This document shows positions 10,690 to 21,582 of a stretch of 64,000 nt of DNA, piece by piece. The stretch is from Archilochus colubris (lineage: Eukaryota; Chordata; Aves; Apodiformes; Trochilidae): the NCBI GenBank assembly GCA_023079485.1, contig CM041084.1, forward strand, positions 135,438,792 to 135,502,791. Reading direction: 5' to 3'. The notes under the pieces are model-generated. The model saw only the letters and a program-made list of their open reading frames with translations. It was not told the origin of the DNA and did no database searches. Each line of letters opens with the position of its first letter. Position 1 is the stretch's first letter. A program made the position numbers and the translations under genes.

Positions 10690-11655
10690 GCATGGTTGCC
10701 GAGGTTTAGACCCAGCTGGTTACAAAGAGCCATGGATCTGCTCACTCACTCCTCCCTTCACTGTAGGATAGGGAGGAGGAAATCCAGATAAAAGCTTGAG
10801 ACAAGGGTTGAGACAAGGACAGGGAGCGGCCACTCGCCAATTATGTTCACAGGCGAAACAGACTTGGGGAAAAAATCAATTTAATTTATTACCAATACAA
10901 TCAGAGCAGGACAAAGAGAAACAAAACCAGATCTTAAATACCTTACTCCACCCCTCTCTTCTTCCCAGGCTCAAATTACTCTGTTCCCTATTTCTCTATC
11001 TCCTCCTTAGCAGTAGAGTAGGGGGACATAGAATGGGCATTGAGGTCAGTGAATCACATTGTTTTCTACTGCTTCTTGCTCCTCAGGGAGGAGTTCTCAC
11101 TGTCTTCCACTGCTCCAGCACAAGGTCCTTTCCATGAGAGAGTCCTTCAAGAACCCCTCTGACATGCAACCCCTCTGACTGCACCCACCAGGTGCAGTCC
11201 CACAGGATCAGACTGCTCCAGCCTGGGCTTCCCTCAGAGTCATTGTCTCCTTCAGATATAGCCACCTCCCCTGGTACAGGATCCTCCACAGCTGCAGGTC
11301 CACATCTGCTCCACTCTGGTCCTTTATGGACTGCTCCACCATACTTCTCTGTGGGCTGCAGAGGATAGCTGCCATATCACCATGGGCTGCAGGGGAACCT
11401 CTGCTTGGGGACCTCCTCCCCTCTGGCATTGCTCTCACCAACCCCTCTGCTCTGGCCTGCAGTTTCAATTTCCCCTTGATGGCAGAGGCTCATCTGCCCC
11501 CACTGATGGGCTTGACTTGGCTAGTGGTGGGTCTGGATTTTGGAGCTGGGGGAGCTTCCAGCAGCTTTTTACAGGAGCCACTCCTGGGCCCCCTCCCTCA
11601 CTACCGAAACCCCTCCACATCAGCCCAACTCAAGGATATGCGCACTACTTCTGAG
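10690..11655 (-). mobile_element. ERV-type LTR, antisense, eroded
   Basis: The left edge resembles the complement of the terminal part of bird ERVL-type LTRs (a GGTTTAGACCCAGC-like end at about 10,705). It is followed by a GGGTTGAGACAAGGACAGG block and, at the right, by a CTGATGGGCTTGACTTGGC block that I associate with the same class. The middle (11,100-11,400) has several diverged CTGCTCCA-type short repeats. No retroviral coding region adjoins it, so it is most likely a solo LTR. Plus-strand frames inside (for example 11,326-11,673) are antisense and not genes. Family assignment is from memory of consensus features. Confidence 0.65.
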
Positions 11656-11659
11656 GCTG

Positions 11660-12620
11660 GAACTGTTCTGTGATTACTGTTTCTTACAGGAAAATAGAGA
11701 ATATATAAAATTATCCAATCTCATGAATGGGTGAGATGAATGATTGTTTTAAATACTCCCATTTCAGTTTGTATGAATAAAGTACATAAATCAAGAGAAA
11801 CTATAGTTTTCATAGAGTGCACAGAGGCGCTAGGTTTTTTTTCCATACTGTGCCAGTTAATAATATATTAAAAGTTCTATCATGAAGTTCCTCTGATTTT
11901 TTTTCTGATATATTTTTACTGCTTTAGGATTTCCAATTTCCTATGAAGGTGTTAGTTACCTTTCTGAAGCAGTAATCAGTTGCATTTTCCATATCAGGCA
12001 TAGTGTCTATCCATGTATGTGTTTGTCATTATTATAGAAACAAAGAAAAATGGACTGTAGTGTATTATCTTACTGGGTGCATGATTGTATGCATCATGGG
12101 CTATTTGTCTTTTTTACAAAATTGTTTCATTTATAAGCAAGCAGTTTCTTGTGTGAAACCCTAATAGCCTCTGGCAAAAGTATTTTAGAGATACAATAGG
12201 TGGCATCAAAATATTTTATATTAAATGAGAATGAGTTGCATTAGAAACACTGAAGGGCTGCATGTGAAGAAAATAATGAGATCCTTGAATATTGAATATG
12301 CTGAAAAATGGACAATGAACTCAAGTGACTGTAAAAGATTCTTTAGTAGTTCTTCAATCATTAAATGAAGCACATTTAGTGGTAGATATTTCAGAGTTAT
12401 TTCAAGAAAATATGCTGGATATACTGTTGAATATTTGAAAGGCTCCTCAAAATAATTTATTTGGTTTCATCACAGTAAAATGTGTAATGTGTGATGTTTA
12501 TCACTGTAAAAAACATGTCTAGAAAAAGATGGAAAATAAATAGGAAAATACAATATATATTATATGAACTCTGTAATTTTTAAATATAATTAATACACAG
12601 TATATTAAATCATGCAGGTG
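11660..12620. other. No gene seen; AT-rich DNA
   Basis: AT-rich, no recognised repeat and no open frame of interest. It separates an LTR from a CR1 copy. Confidence 0.5.
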
Positions 12621-13360
12621 GGGTAGAAGACAGCTTGGCTGAACAGGGAGCTTCTCTTGGAACTAAGGGGGAAAAAGAAAATGAAACTATAATCTCAGGA
12701 AGTGAGATCAGGCTTTTCAGGAAGAGTACAGAGTTATGGTTTGCGTACACAGGGAGAAGACAAGAAAAGCCAAAGCTCAAGTAGAGGTGAATCTGGCCAG
12801 TTTTGTGTCAGGCAATGAAGTCTTTAAGGTATACTAAAAGCAAAAGGATGTCTAAGAAAAATGTTGGGTTGTTACATGTTGAAGGTAATCATCTGACTAG
12901 TAGAGATGGAGAAAATGCAGAGGCATTCAATCTGGGTTTTACTTCACTCAATACTGGTAGACCTTGAGTTGCATGGTCTTCTGAGTTGGAAAACCCCAGG
13001 CATGGGAACAATAACTTTCCATTAATGTACACTGAAATTTTAAGAGACCAGCTGTATCAGCTGAGTCTTCTCAAGTCGATGGGACCCGATGAGATTTATC
13101 CCAGAGTACTGAAGGAGCTGGCAGATGTTACAGCAGGACCCCTCTTAATTAACTACCAAAGGTCCTGGGAGTCTGGGGAGGTCCCTGCTGATGGAAAGGA
13201 AGCCAACATTACTGTAGTCAACAACAGCAACGCAATCATCAGGCAGTCAGTTGGGGTTAACAAAGGGAAAGTCCTGTGTAACTGATTTGTTACCCTTCTG
13301 TGAGTTCACCCATCTAGTGGATGAAAGGAAGGCAATGGGTATAGTTTTTCTAGGGAGTGG
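12621..13360 (+). mobile_element. CR1 LINE, ORF2 fragment (pre-RT and RT)
   Basis: Decayed CR1 ORF2. The frame at 12,986-13,285 reads SMGPDEIYPRVLKELAD and then QRSWESGEVPADGKEAN, the N-terminal reverse transcriptase signature of CR1. It continues after a frameshift (NKGK..., then a stretch matching the LVDERKAM-type segment) to about 13,355. Upstream to 12,621 the DNA matches the region between endonuclease and RT, but frames are broken. It stops at an A20 run and is followed by the CR1 3' end, so the middle and C-terminus of ORF2 are missing. Confidence 0.85.
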
Positions 13361-13364
13361 AAAG

Positions 13365-13384
13365 AAAAAAAAAAAAAAAAAAAA
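13365..13384 (+). repeat. Poly(A) run at CR1 junction
   Basis: A20 run separating the ORF2 part of a CR1 copy from its 3' terminal part. Confidence 0.9.
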
Positions 13385-13664
13385 GGCTTAGTCAGGAAGC
13401 ATTTCTTTACAGAGAGTGGCTGAGTGGCTGAACACTGGAATAGGTTTACTAGGGAGGTGAATGATGCACCATGGCTGTCAGTGTTTAAGAGGTGTTTGGA
13501 CAATACATTTATTGATATGCTTTAACTTTTGGTCAGCCCTGAAACGGACAGTTGTTTGGACTAGGTGATCATTGCAGATCACTAGGTGATCAATTCCAGT
13601 GGAACTGTTCCATTCTACTCCATTCCATTCCATTCTATTCCACTCCACTCTATTCCATTCCATT
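13385..13664 (+). mobile_element. CR1-type 3' end with (ATTCC)n tail
   Basis: Matches the CR1 3' segment: TTTCTTTACAGAGAGTGG, then the TGGAATAGG region, then TTTGGTCAGCCCTGAA and TGGACTAGGTGATCATTG. A short segment around CTAGGTGATC is duplicated (13,560-13,592). From 13,609 to 13,664 the element ends in degenerate CCATT/CTATT pentamers on the plus strand, consistent with a tail-derived microsatellite. It probably belongs with the ORF2 piece immediately upstream. Confidence 0.8.
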
Positions 13665-13669
13665 GTAAA

Positions 13670-15840
13670 TATTTATTTAACATGAAAATATTATCAAAAT
13701 TTATAAGCTACACATCATCTTTTAAAAATAAATACTTTTAGAATTTTCCTCAGCTTCTGTATACAGATAATATTTAATTGACATCAGTAAAATTATGCCA
13801 TTTCACAGTAAGAGTTTATAATGGCACTTATGTCCATTTTTTCTCACATCATTACATACAGAATTTAGGAGAAACAGGATGAATACACAGTGGAAAAATA
13901 TTAGAGATGAGGAAATATTTCTAGATACAACAACTACTTTGTAATTTACTAAATTTTACTTTGTGTAAAGGCTTTTTAACAAGGTTTTTGTGTCATTCTT
14001 TCTAGAATCTTTTTCTTCTCCTAAGAGTGTGTATTAATCATTGAATGCTTACTCATGAGGCTTTCTCAAGAGGATAAAGCATGTTTTCCTTCCTTGATCA
14101 GTGTCCATACTTTCCACGTAGTGTGTCTCCCATACTGAGCATCCAGACCAACTCCCAAATCCTGACGAGCTTTCTGGTCCTGAAATTGTTACTAAACAAA
14201 ATTCCTTCCAGACATCCTTTGGAATAAATGACTCAGCTGTGGTTCCTAAAGAAATTATTTAAGAACCAAGACCCAGGAGGTAATTTTAGGCTGATAATCC
14301 TCATATAATAGAATAATTTCCCTTTAGCTGAGAATCAGGTGTGTAAACTCCTGACACATTCCTTCATTTGCTAATTCTGAAAACTCTTTACTCAGGGGCT
14401 GGCTGCTGTCCATCTCATTACTGCATGCCCAGATCTCCGTGCATTTTGCTTGGAGCTAAGACTTTGAACCTAGGCTTTCTAACTTCTTTTGGTGCAATAT
14501 GCCTTTTAGCCAAAGAAGAGACCTAAAAATTCTATAATCAGTATTAACTTACCTTGAACCCAAATACAAAGGCTACTAAAATAGGGTAACCAGCATCAAA
14601 ACTGATGTAGTTTGTAATGCTGTGGTGGCAGTACTAGACACAATGCATGAGTACTTCACAAGGTATGTGAGGAATACGATCATCAATGGGACAAAAAATG
14701 TGTCTAGTTTCATGCAGGATAATTTGGAGAATACTCAAGAAGCATGGCTTGCAAGACAGGAAAAAAACCCAATAAAAGCAGTACTGAGAACAGAGGAGAC
14801 TTCAGCTTCCACTTGGGAGGACCAAAAAGCACAAAAATATCAAACATAAATATGGAGAAAGAAAATAAACCTCCTTTAGTTCAAAATTCTGTCATTGAAA
14901 TCTTTTAGGCTTGACCACCTTAACCTCAGCAAATGAGAACCACTAAAAACCATAAGTGGAGTCATTATGAGCTGCAGTGGGTTGTATACTCATAATTAAT
15001 GTAGCATATTAGTGTTACTGACAGTTTTGGATCTGTTGTGGTGAATGGTAACATGCAAGAACTGATTATCACAAAACGTATTGTTAATTAATAAATTTAG
15101 TAAAGTTTGGTGTTAAACTTTAAAATGGTCTGATTTGTCAAGTCTTCTAAACACTTTATCACAGCAATTTTGTAATTAATTGATACATACATATCTATGT
15201 ACACTGTGTGCCCACATACAGAGAGAAATATACATAGAATTGCAGTTGCCTAAAAATTGAATTGTAAAGCACTGAATATGGAAGAAGGACTATGTTTTGC
15301 TCCTTCAGCCACCTCATCCTCTGCAGATTGTGCTTCCAACTCTGGATCCTTTCAGGTCCCTTGCTTTCTCATCCAAACTAGCAGACTACTCATTGCTGCT
15401 ATCAGCTCATTCCCACACGGTCAGCAAAAACCTGGAAACTCTTTTTTGCTGGCAACATTCTCTGAAGCAGCAGCTGTTCAACTTGTAGATACTTGCTTAC
15501 TCAGGACACTCTTCTTGTCCCATGCTTAATGCTGACTACTCTGTTCACACTAGTCCTCAGAGAATCCTAGATCCACAATTTAGTAATTTCTAAAATGAGA
15601 ATTTGTTAACAGAACCATTCATGATGACAGCTTTCATTGCATCTCAATGAAACACCTAGCATTGCACAAAGTGTTTGAAAATTAGATTAAATGGATCTCT
15701 GATCTTGTACATCAGATGCTGTGTTCCTGTGAAAAAGATACCAGTCAAAGAGCTGAAATAATGTTTTATATTGTCCATTTTTAATGGATATGTATAAAAG
15801 CTGTTCAAAGCAAGTAAAATCAAAACTATCATATCTAATT
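13670..15840. other. No gene seen
   Basis: AT-rich to mixed DNA. A 75-codon plus-strand frame at 14,622-14,849 has ordinary amino-acid composition but no recognisable domain and no intron or start context that I can defend. I see nothing else. Confidence 0.45.
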
Positions 15841-15849
15841 CAGAGGCAG

Positions 15850-16660
15850 TAAAAGGAAAATATTGAAGTTAGGAGTTGCTGAAGCCTGTGGATTCCAGGA
15901 CTGGTGTAGGAACTCAGGGGGTCTCTCCCTCCCACACACATGAATGCTGCTGCTACTGTTCCTGTGTGCAGATCTGGCAGGTAGTAAGGCTGAGGCTTTG
16001 TCTCAGAAAGATACACACACACACACAACTCTGACATGGCTGGCAACACTGACTACCCCAGGAAGAGCACTGCCTTCACCAGTAGCCCCATGAACACCAA
16101 GGACACTCACACAAAGCAGCCCAGTCTTGCACCTTTTCTCTGGCAGATCAGGACTGAAGTGAAAACTCACACAGGGGGTACACAAACACACACACAGTCA
16201 CAGATTCCTCTCTTATCAGCATGAACTCTCAGTCCATCAAATACCCAGGGCTGGACCCTGTGCCTCTTACTGAGCATGCAGGTCACCAGTTAGTCCCGCT
16301 TGATGCTCCCTAGCAAACAGATGCATGCACTTGAACACTTGTCTCACACTGATCTTGTACCAATATGGTCACCTTTCCCTCATGTTTTAGTACAAGTCCA
16401 AAGTCTACTTAATAGCTGTTCTTGGACAGTGGGGTCACCACCCACCCCTTGGCTCAGACCTTGTGCCCTTCTATGCAGGTCTTTTGTTTCCCAGCTAGTC
16501 CAGCTTGAGGTTTGCTACAGGATGGCACATTCACACACACATTTGGAATTAAATTAATTGGGAGGAGATAAACACAGCCAGATCTGCCCTGTTGCTGGGA
16601 CCCACAGCCTCTTCTCCAGTTGCTGTCATCACATGGTGTGTTCCACTCACACATAGAATA
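15850..16660. mobile_element. Possible LTR-like insertion, family unknown
   Basis: An 800-bp block much richer in C and CA runs (for example 16,012-16,027 and several ACACAC words to 16,540) than the AT-rich DNA on both sides. Composition and size fit an old LTR, but I cannot identify termini or a family, so this remains a guess. Short frames on both strands have no recognisable product. Confidence 0.3.
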
Positions 16661-17815
16661 GAGAATGAGAGAACACAGACAAAATAGGTCAGAAGAGGAT
16701 TCATAAATTCATGTGATGAAAATAAGAGGTCTGAATCACAGAAAAATTAAAATAGCTCATCACAGTCCTCACTTAATAGCACATATACTTCTGGCTACCT
16801 GTACCATTTTACAGGAGAGGATGAAGGTGAGATTTATTCCAGAGGAAGGGTTTCATTTGTTGAAGAGGTCATGTTTAGAGCATATTTATCCTCTGCTTAA
16901 ACTTTAGGGCAACAGATAGCAATCATAGACTGGCTCTGTATCAGTTTATAGAATGAAGAATGATTGCTTCACTCCTCTGTTGTATCTTTCTCACTCTTCA
17001 ATTTGGAGCTAGAACTCCCTTCATGCCCTTTAATGAATGCACACAAACCCTACTGTGTTTGATGCTTAGTGAAGTATAGAAAGAAAAATTCAGAATTTCC
17101 TTTTTGGTTAGGATGGGAAAGAAGAATTAAAGGCATAATTTCCCATGAAGTTTTGCATTAGCTGCAAATATTTTCATTACTTCTGAAGGTTCTACTGGTG
17201 TGAATCTAGCTAGTATGATGGTTGGTTTAGCAGAAAATTAAAAGGAAATGTCAAATTCAAAGGGATCATAAATTCCTCAGTGGATTTGAAACAGATGTTG
17301 TTAGGTGCATAAATGATAGGAACTATATAGCATAATTAATGATGAATCTTTTTTACTTCCATACTTAGGAAAAAAGCAAGAAGAAAAGGGAAATTTTAAA
17401 TGAGAATCATCTAAGTCATTAAGCACTGACATATGAAATGAGTTCATAGGGCAAATTTATTGCTTTAAAAATTTACATTATTTTTGGTGTCTTTTTATAC
17501 TTTCTCTCAGAAGAAAAAGGAAAAGGGTTTCCACATGGAACGTAAGGAAGAGTCTCCTTCTGGCCTGTAGCCAGCTTTGTAAAACTTAGAGTTACGTGTC
17601 CTTTTTCCACCAGGTGTGAGATTAATGCACATTAGGAAGAACTCTCTAAAACAGTAAAATACAAAAAACATTTGTATGTGATAAGAAAATCAAATTATCC
17701 AGTACTTGCAGATCTTAAGTGTAGATTTTTGTAAGAGATGCCTATTACTACTAATTTACCCAGACATATGTGCAAGAAATAAGAGCCACTGAAACAGTTT
17801 CATGACAATAGGAAT
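16660..17815. other. No gene seen; AT-rich DNA
   Basis: No recognised repeat, RNA gene or exon. Confidence 0.5.
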
Positions 17816-17816
17816 A

Positions 17817-17995
17817 CATATATAATATATAAATTCTATATTAAATCTTCCATATTTTATATATCAGATATTATATATAGCATATAGTATATTTTATATA
17901 TTAATTATATACTATGTAGTATATGCTATATATTACATATTATACATTATGTTGTATGTTTTATATTATATATTTATTATATATTGACACAGACT
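17817..17995. repeat. AT-rich palindromic low-complexity tract
   Basis: Almost pure A/T composed of TATA-type words. The segment around TATAGCATATAG (near 17,876) is mirrored on the opposite strand by TATGCTATATA (near 17,922), giving an imperfect stem that could extrude as a hairpin or cruciform. Confidence 0.85.
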
Positions 17996-18130
17996 GATAA
18001 TCCAACTAGCATTTCTGGAGCAAGTTATGAAGTTCAAGAGTCTTACAAGACAGGTAAAAATTTCAAACATTTTTGTTTATCGTAACTCAGTTATGGCTAA
18101 AAAGGACATTTCTCATATTTCCAGCCATGA

Positions 18131-18149
18131 TGATTCTATGATTCTATGA
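18131..18149 (+). repeat. Orphan CR1-type octamer tail
   Basis: Two tandem GATTCTAT units, the hallmark 3' octamer of avian CR1, without a recognisable CR1 body upstream. It is probably the last trace of a decayed or extremely 5'-truncated copy. Confidence 0.5.
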
Positions 18150-18509
18150 AGGGAACATGACTTTCCTGAGAAATAGAATGAAAATGTATTTTGCGTCAGA
18201 AAAAAGTTCAACAGGGAAAGATTTGTAGAAGCAATTAAGAATGCTTCCTAAAGACTAGTAAGATATGCTCACATCTTTGGTATAATAGAATTTCTAACAT
18301 ATGTGTTGCATAAATGAGTATTTTTTATATAAGTGATTCACTTACTGTATGTAAATGTGATTTCACTGCTGAGTTGTTCAATTAGAAATAATTCTTCAAT
18401 AATTAATAGAAAGTTAATACCCTGTTTTGTTTTGTTTTTAATTCTTATTTGTAACTGACAGATTTGGAAATCTGAGATGACACTCATAAGGTTTTTTTTT
18501 ACCATAGAC

Positions 18510-19262
18510 ACACAGGTTTGTCTCGCCCTCATATTGGGAAGAAAGAGTGAGAGACGGAGAGAGTCACCACCAGGAGTCCAGCTGCCCAGCGAGTTTCTTC
18601 AAGCTGGTGCTGATCCTGGACAGGGTCTGATGCAAAATGGCGGTGGGTCAAAAGATGATGAAACAGCCACAGCATGGACAGCCATATATACCCCTGAGTG
18701 CCTGTTGTTCCAAAGGGGCAGCTGTCAGTCAGCTGCCACAGAAGCCAGGGTCATCGGTAAGAGAGTCATTGCAGATAGGCTGCCTGGAGGGAGGGAGCTT
18801 CCACAGAAGGGTGCAATCCCGCACCCACTCATCAGTTCTTATCTCCTTCCAGGTGTCACCCCTGTTCTACTTGAGCCCAGGCCACATTCATTGGAATCAG
18901 AGCCATTGAAAACAGGCTCGCCTGGAGGGGGGGCTCACAGCTCTTATCTCTGGCCACTCCCCACTGCGTTCCAGCCCCCTCAGCCAGGTACATCAGCATC
19001 AGTACAATCAAGGTGGCTTCCTCCACCCTGGCCAGGGTAATCGTGCCTGGAGGGATGCCCCAGCATTGCAGGCTGGCCCTCAGAAAAGGGCAGCAGTCTC
19101 CACCCAGGTGTCAGTTTTAAGTTCTTATCTCTTTCCAGGTGTCACCCCCTGCTCAGCTCTGGCCAGGCCAGGTCCTCCACCCTGGCCAGGGCTATTCATT
19201 TTAAAATAGTTCTTTTGAGGCAATTTCAAATCAGTGAGATCAGATTCTCACCAGTTTCTTAA
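18510..19262 (-). mobile_element. LTR-like element, copy A
   Basis: Shares a long colinear series of blocks with 32,915-33,675: TCACCACCAGG, GAGTTTCTTCAAG, GCTGATCCTGGAC, AGCTGTCAGTCA, AGTACAATCAAGGTG and TCTTTTGAGGCAA, in the same order and orientation. On the minus strand a TATATATG box lies at 18,683-18,690, equivalent in position to one in the other copy, suggesting a U3 promoter on the minus strand. The left end lacks the poly(A)-signal part found in copy B, so this copy is truncated there. No retroviral coding region adjoins it. The 187-codon plus-strand frame (18,477-19,040) is antisense and not a gene. Confidence 0.7.
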
Positions 19263-19867
19263 TCTCTGAGCTACTGGATGCCACAGAGTTCAGTTCAGAT
19301 TGTAGTTTCTTGTTGCCATGGACATTTTTGAATGATGAGGCTTTTGTTTAACTGTGAAGTCTGAATTTTTAAAAATCTCCTGTCTAACACCTCTATTCGG
19401 TGCAAAGACAGCATATTGCAATAAAGAGCAACTGCTGCTGAATCAGTAAGTTTTCTGTATCTTGAGCTCCAGAGAGGACAGTGAATGTGCTTTTGCCCTC
19501 CCACAATGACACAAAGACAACACTAGAATTCAAATGAAATGGTCAAAAGTATGTGTCCACTTGCTGCTTCTCTGGCTTTATGATAGGTCTGGTTCTTCCT
19601 AGTTTTGTTCCTCAGAGGCTGCCACAGACAACAGAATTTCAGCATGATTTATAATGGCTTGCAAAAACATTTAAATATTGATGAGGAAAAGCACAAGTGC
19701 AAATACAATTAGTCTCTCAAATAAAGTCTTCCTATAAATACTGTTAACACCAGTAGAAGTTTAATTAATTAGAAAAAATATTCTGAACACTTTCAGTACA
19801 ACATTAAAATAACATTAAAAACTGATATTTTCAAGGGGATATTACTAACAAGTGGCCATTTCATTCC
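19263..19867. other. No gene seen
   Basis: AT-rich spacer between two LTR fragments, without an exon or named repeat. Confidence 0.5.
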
Positions 19868-20000
19868 CCATTATGCCAGTTTAGGCTGGGATAGACTTAG
19901 TTTTCTTCATGGTAGCTTGTTTGGAGGTCTGTTTTGGAATTTGTGGTGAAAACAATGTTGATAATACAAGGATGTTTCAGTACCTGTCTTAGCTATGTTG
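19868..20000 (+). mobile_element. ERVL-type LTR, 5' end fragment
   Basis: Strong resemblance to the first ~120 bp of a common bird ERVL LTR: GCCAGTTTAGGCTGGGATAG, then TTTTCTTCATGGTAGC and AACAATGTTGATAATACA. After about 20,000 the match fades and by 20,104 the sequence is a microsatellite. It may pair with the LTR 3' end at 23,170-23,563. Confidence 0.7.
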
Positions 20001-20103
20001 TAGGTGGCTATGTGTGGCTATGTGTGGCTGTCTCTGTTCCCATCTTCTGGATGGGTCTGAAACCTGCACTGCAGATATCTACTCTCCTGAATGCTCCCTC
20101 AGG

Positions 20104-20682
20104 CTTCTCTTCTCTTCTCTTCTCTTCTCTTCTCTTCTCTTCTCTTCTCTTCTCTTCTCTTCTCTTCTCTTCTCTTCTCTTCTCTTCTCTTCTCTTCTCT
20201 TCTCTTCTCTTCTCTCTCTTCTCTTCTCTCTCTTCTCTTCTCTTCTCTTCTCTTCTTCTCTTCTCTTCTCTTCTCTTCTCTTCTCTTCTCTTCTCTTTCT
20301 TCTCTTCTCTTCTCTTTCTTCTCTTCTCTTCTCTTCTCTTCTCTTCTCTTCTCTTCTCTTCTCTTCTCTTCTCTTCTCTTCTCTTCTCTCTCTTCTCTTC
20401 TCTTCTCTTCTCTTCTCTTCTCTTCTCTCTCTTCTCTTCTCTTCTCTTCTCTTCTCTTCTCTTCTCTTCTCTTCTCTTCTCTTCTCTTCTCTTCTCTTCT
20501 CTTCTCTTCTCTTCTCTTCTCTTCTCTTCTCTTCTCTCTCCTCTCCTCTCCTCTCCTCTCCTCTCCCTCTCCTCTCCCTCTCCTCTCCCTCTCCTCTCCC
20601 TCTCCTCTCCCTCTCCTCTCCTCTCCTCTCCTCTCCTCTCCTCTCCTCTCCTCTCCTCTCCTCTCCTCTCCTCTTTCTTTTT
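20104..20682 (+). repeat. (CTCTT)n to (CTCTC)n array
   Basis: About 580 bp of pure pyrimidine on the plus strand. 20,104-20,535 is mainly CTCTT units with small slips (CTCTCT, CTTTCT). From about 20,536 the unit becomes CTCTC/CTCTCC, including an 11-bp higher-order unit CCCTCTCCTCT repeated around 20,561-20,615. Frames are open on both strands across the whole array (up to 274 codons) and encode only Leu/Phe/Ser or Arg/Glu repeats. The purine strand is (AAGAG)n. Confidence 0.97.
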
Positions 20683-20750
20683 CTCCCATCCCATCCCAGG
20701 TTGGAAGGGACCTTTAAAATCATCTAGTTCCAATCCCCCTGCCTCAATAA
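20683..20750 (-). mobile_element. CR1 3' tip, antisense
   Basis: CCCATCCCATCCCAGGTTGG, then AAGGGACCTTTAAAATCATC and the TAGTTCCAA end region form the complement of a CR1 3' terminus. Only about 65 bp remain. On the minus strand the long purine pentamer array starts right after this tip, where CR1 tail repeats normally sit. Confidence 0.7.
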
Positions 20751-21005
20751 TACCCTGAGGAAGAATCATCTTCCCTCCTTTCCTAAAAATCTAACTCACT
20801 AAGCAAACCAGTGTTACTGCTTGAATGGAACCAAAATTCCATTCTGAAGTCTTAAAAATACCTGTGTGGGGCTTTTTTAGTTAGATTTTAACAGCTAATT
20901 ACCTAAATTCAGTGAAATATTTCTATAGAACTTTATACTTTGGAAAAGCAAAAGCGATGCTACTACAAGCAGATGTATAGCTATACGTTGACCTAATAAG
21001 GTTTC

Positions 21006-21048
21006 TATTTATGTACATACATAAATACCTAGCTGTAGGTATACCTAC
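21006..21048. repeat. Cluster of short perfect palindromes
   Basis: TATTTATGTA (21,006-21,015) and TACATAAATA (21,018-21,027) form a 10-bp stem with a 2-nt loop. GTAGGTATACCTAC (21,035-21,048) is a 14-bp perfect palindrome. TACCTA/TAGGTA (21,026-21,041) forms a third, overlapping stem. Confidence 0.8.
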
Positions 21049-21582
21049 CCTTGAGAGAAAACATGTAGTCAAGATCTATTAAATCATTCATATTAAATTA
21101 CTATTTAAGTTCAAGAGTTTTATTTTATTTTTTGTATCTACTTAATTTTTGCACTCTGTGATAAGAATGCAAGGCATAACCTGCCATCTAAAATGCAGAG
21201 CAATAGCTCCTTTCTCATCAGTTGTTCTTATGACTATACTTTACCATCCTCTTACTCATGTAAGTAAATGAATTATCTTTGTCTTGCAGAATATAGCATA
21301 TAGTTTGTTTGATACAGTATATGAAGCTCACAAACTGAACGCAGAGGAAAATGCTATACTTAAGGTCATATTCTTAATATCTTTCCAGTATTGTGAAATA
21401 TATTTATCTTGTATCTAAAGACTTCATCAAAATTATGCAAGTGTTCTTTTTTGTAAAACAGATGGGAAAAAAAATGTCCCCGTTTTTCTTCAAAAATTTA
21501 CTGCACAATTGGAAAAGATAAACCAAATAATTGAGTGCTGGAAACTCAAAAAGTAATCAACCCGTAGCCTGACAAATACAGA

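Noticed and set aside
18477..19040. 187-codon plus-strand frame
   Set aside because: Antisense to an LTR-like element; the second copy at 33.1-33.3 kb gives only short, broken counterparts, so there is no sign of coding selection.
19934..20769. Frames up to 274 codons across the CTCTT array on both strands
   Set aside because: Same reason: a stop-free microsatellite, not a Ser/Leu-rich or Arg/Glu-rich protein.
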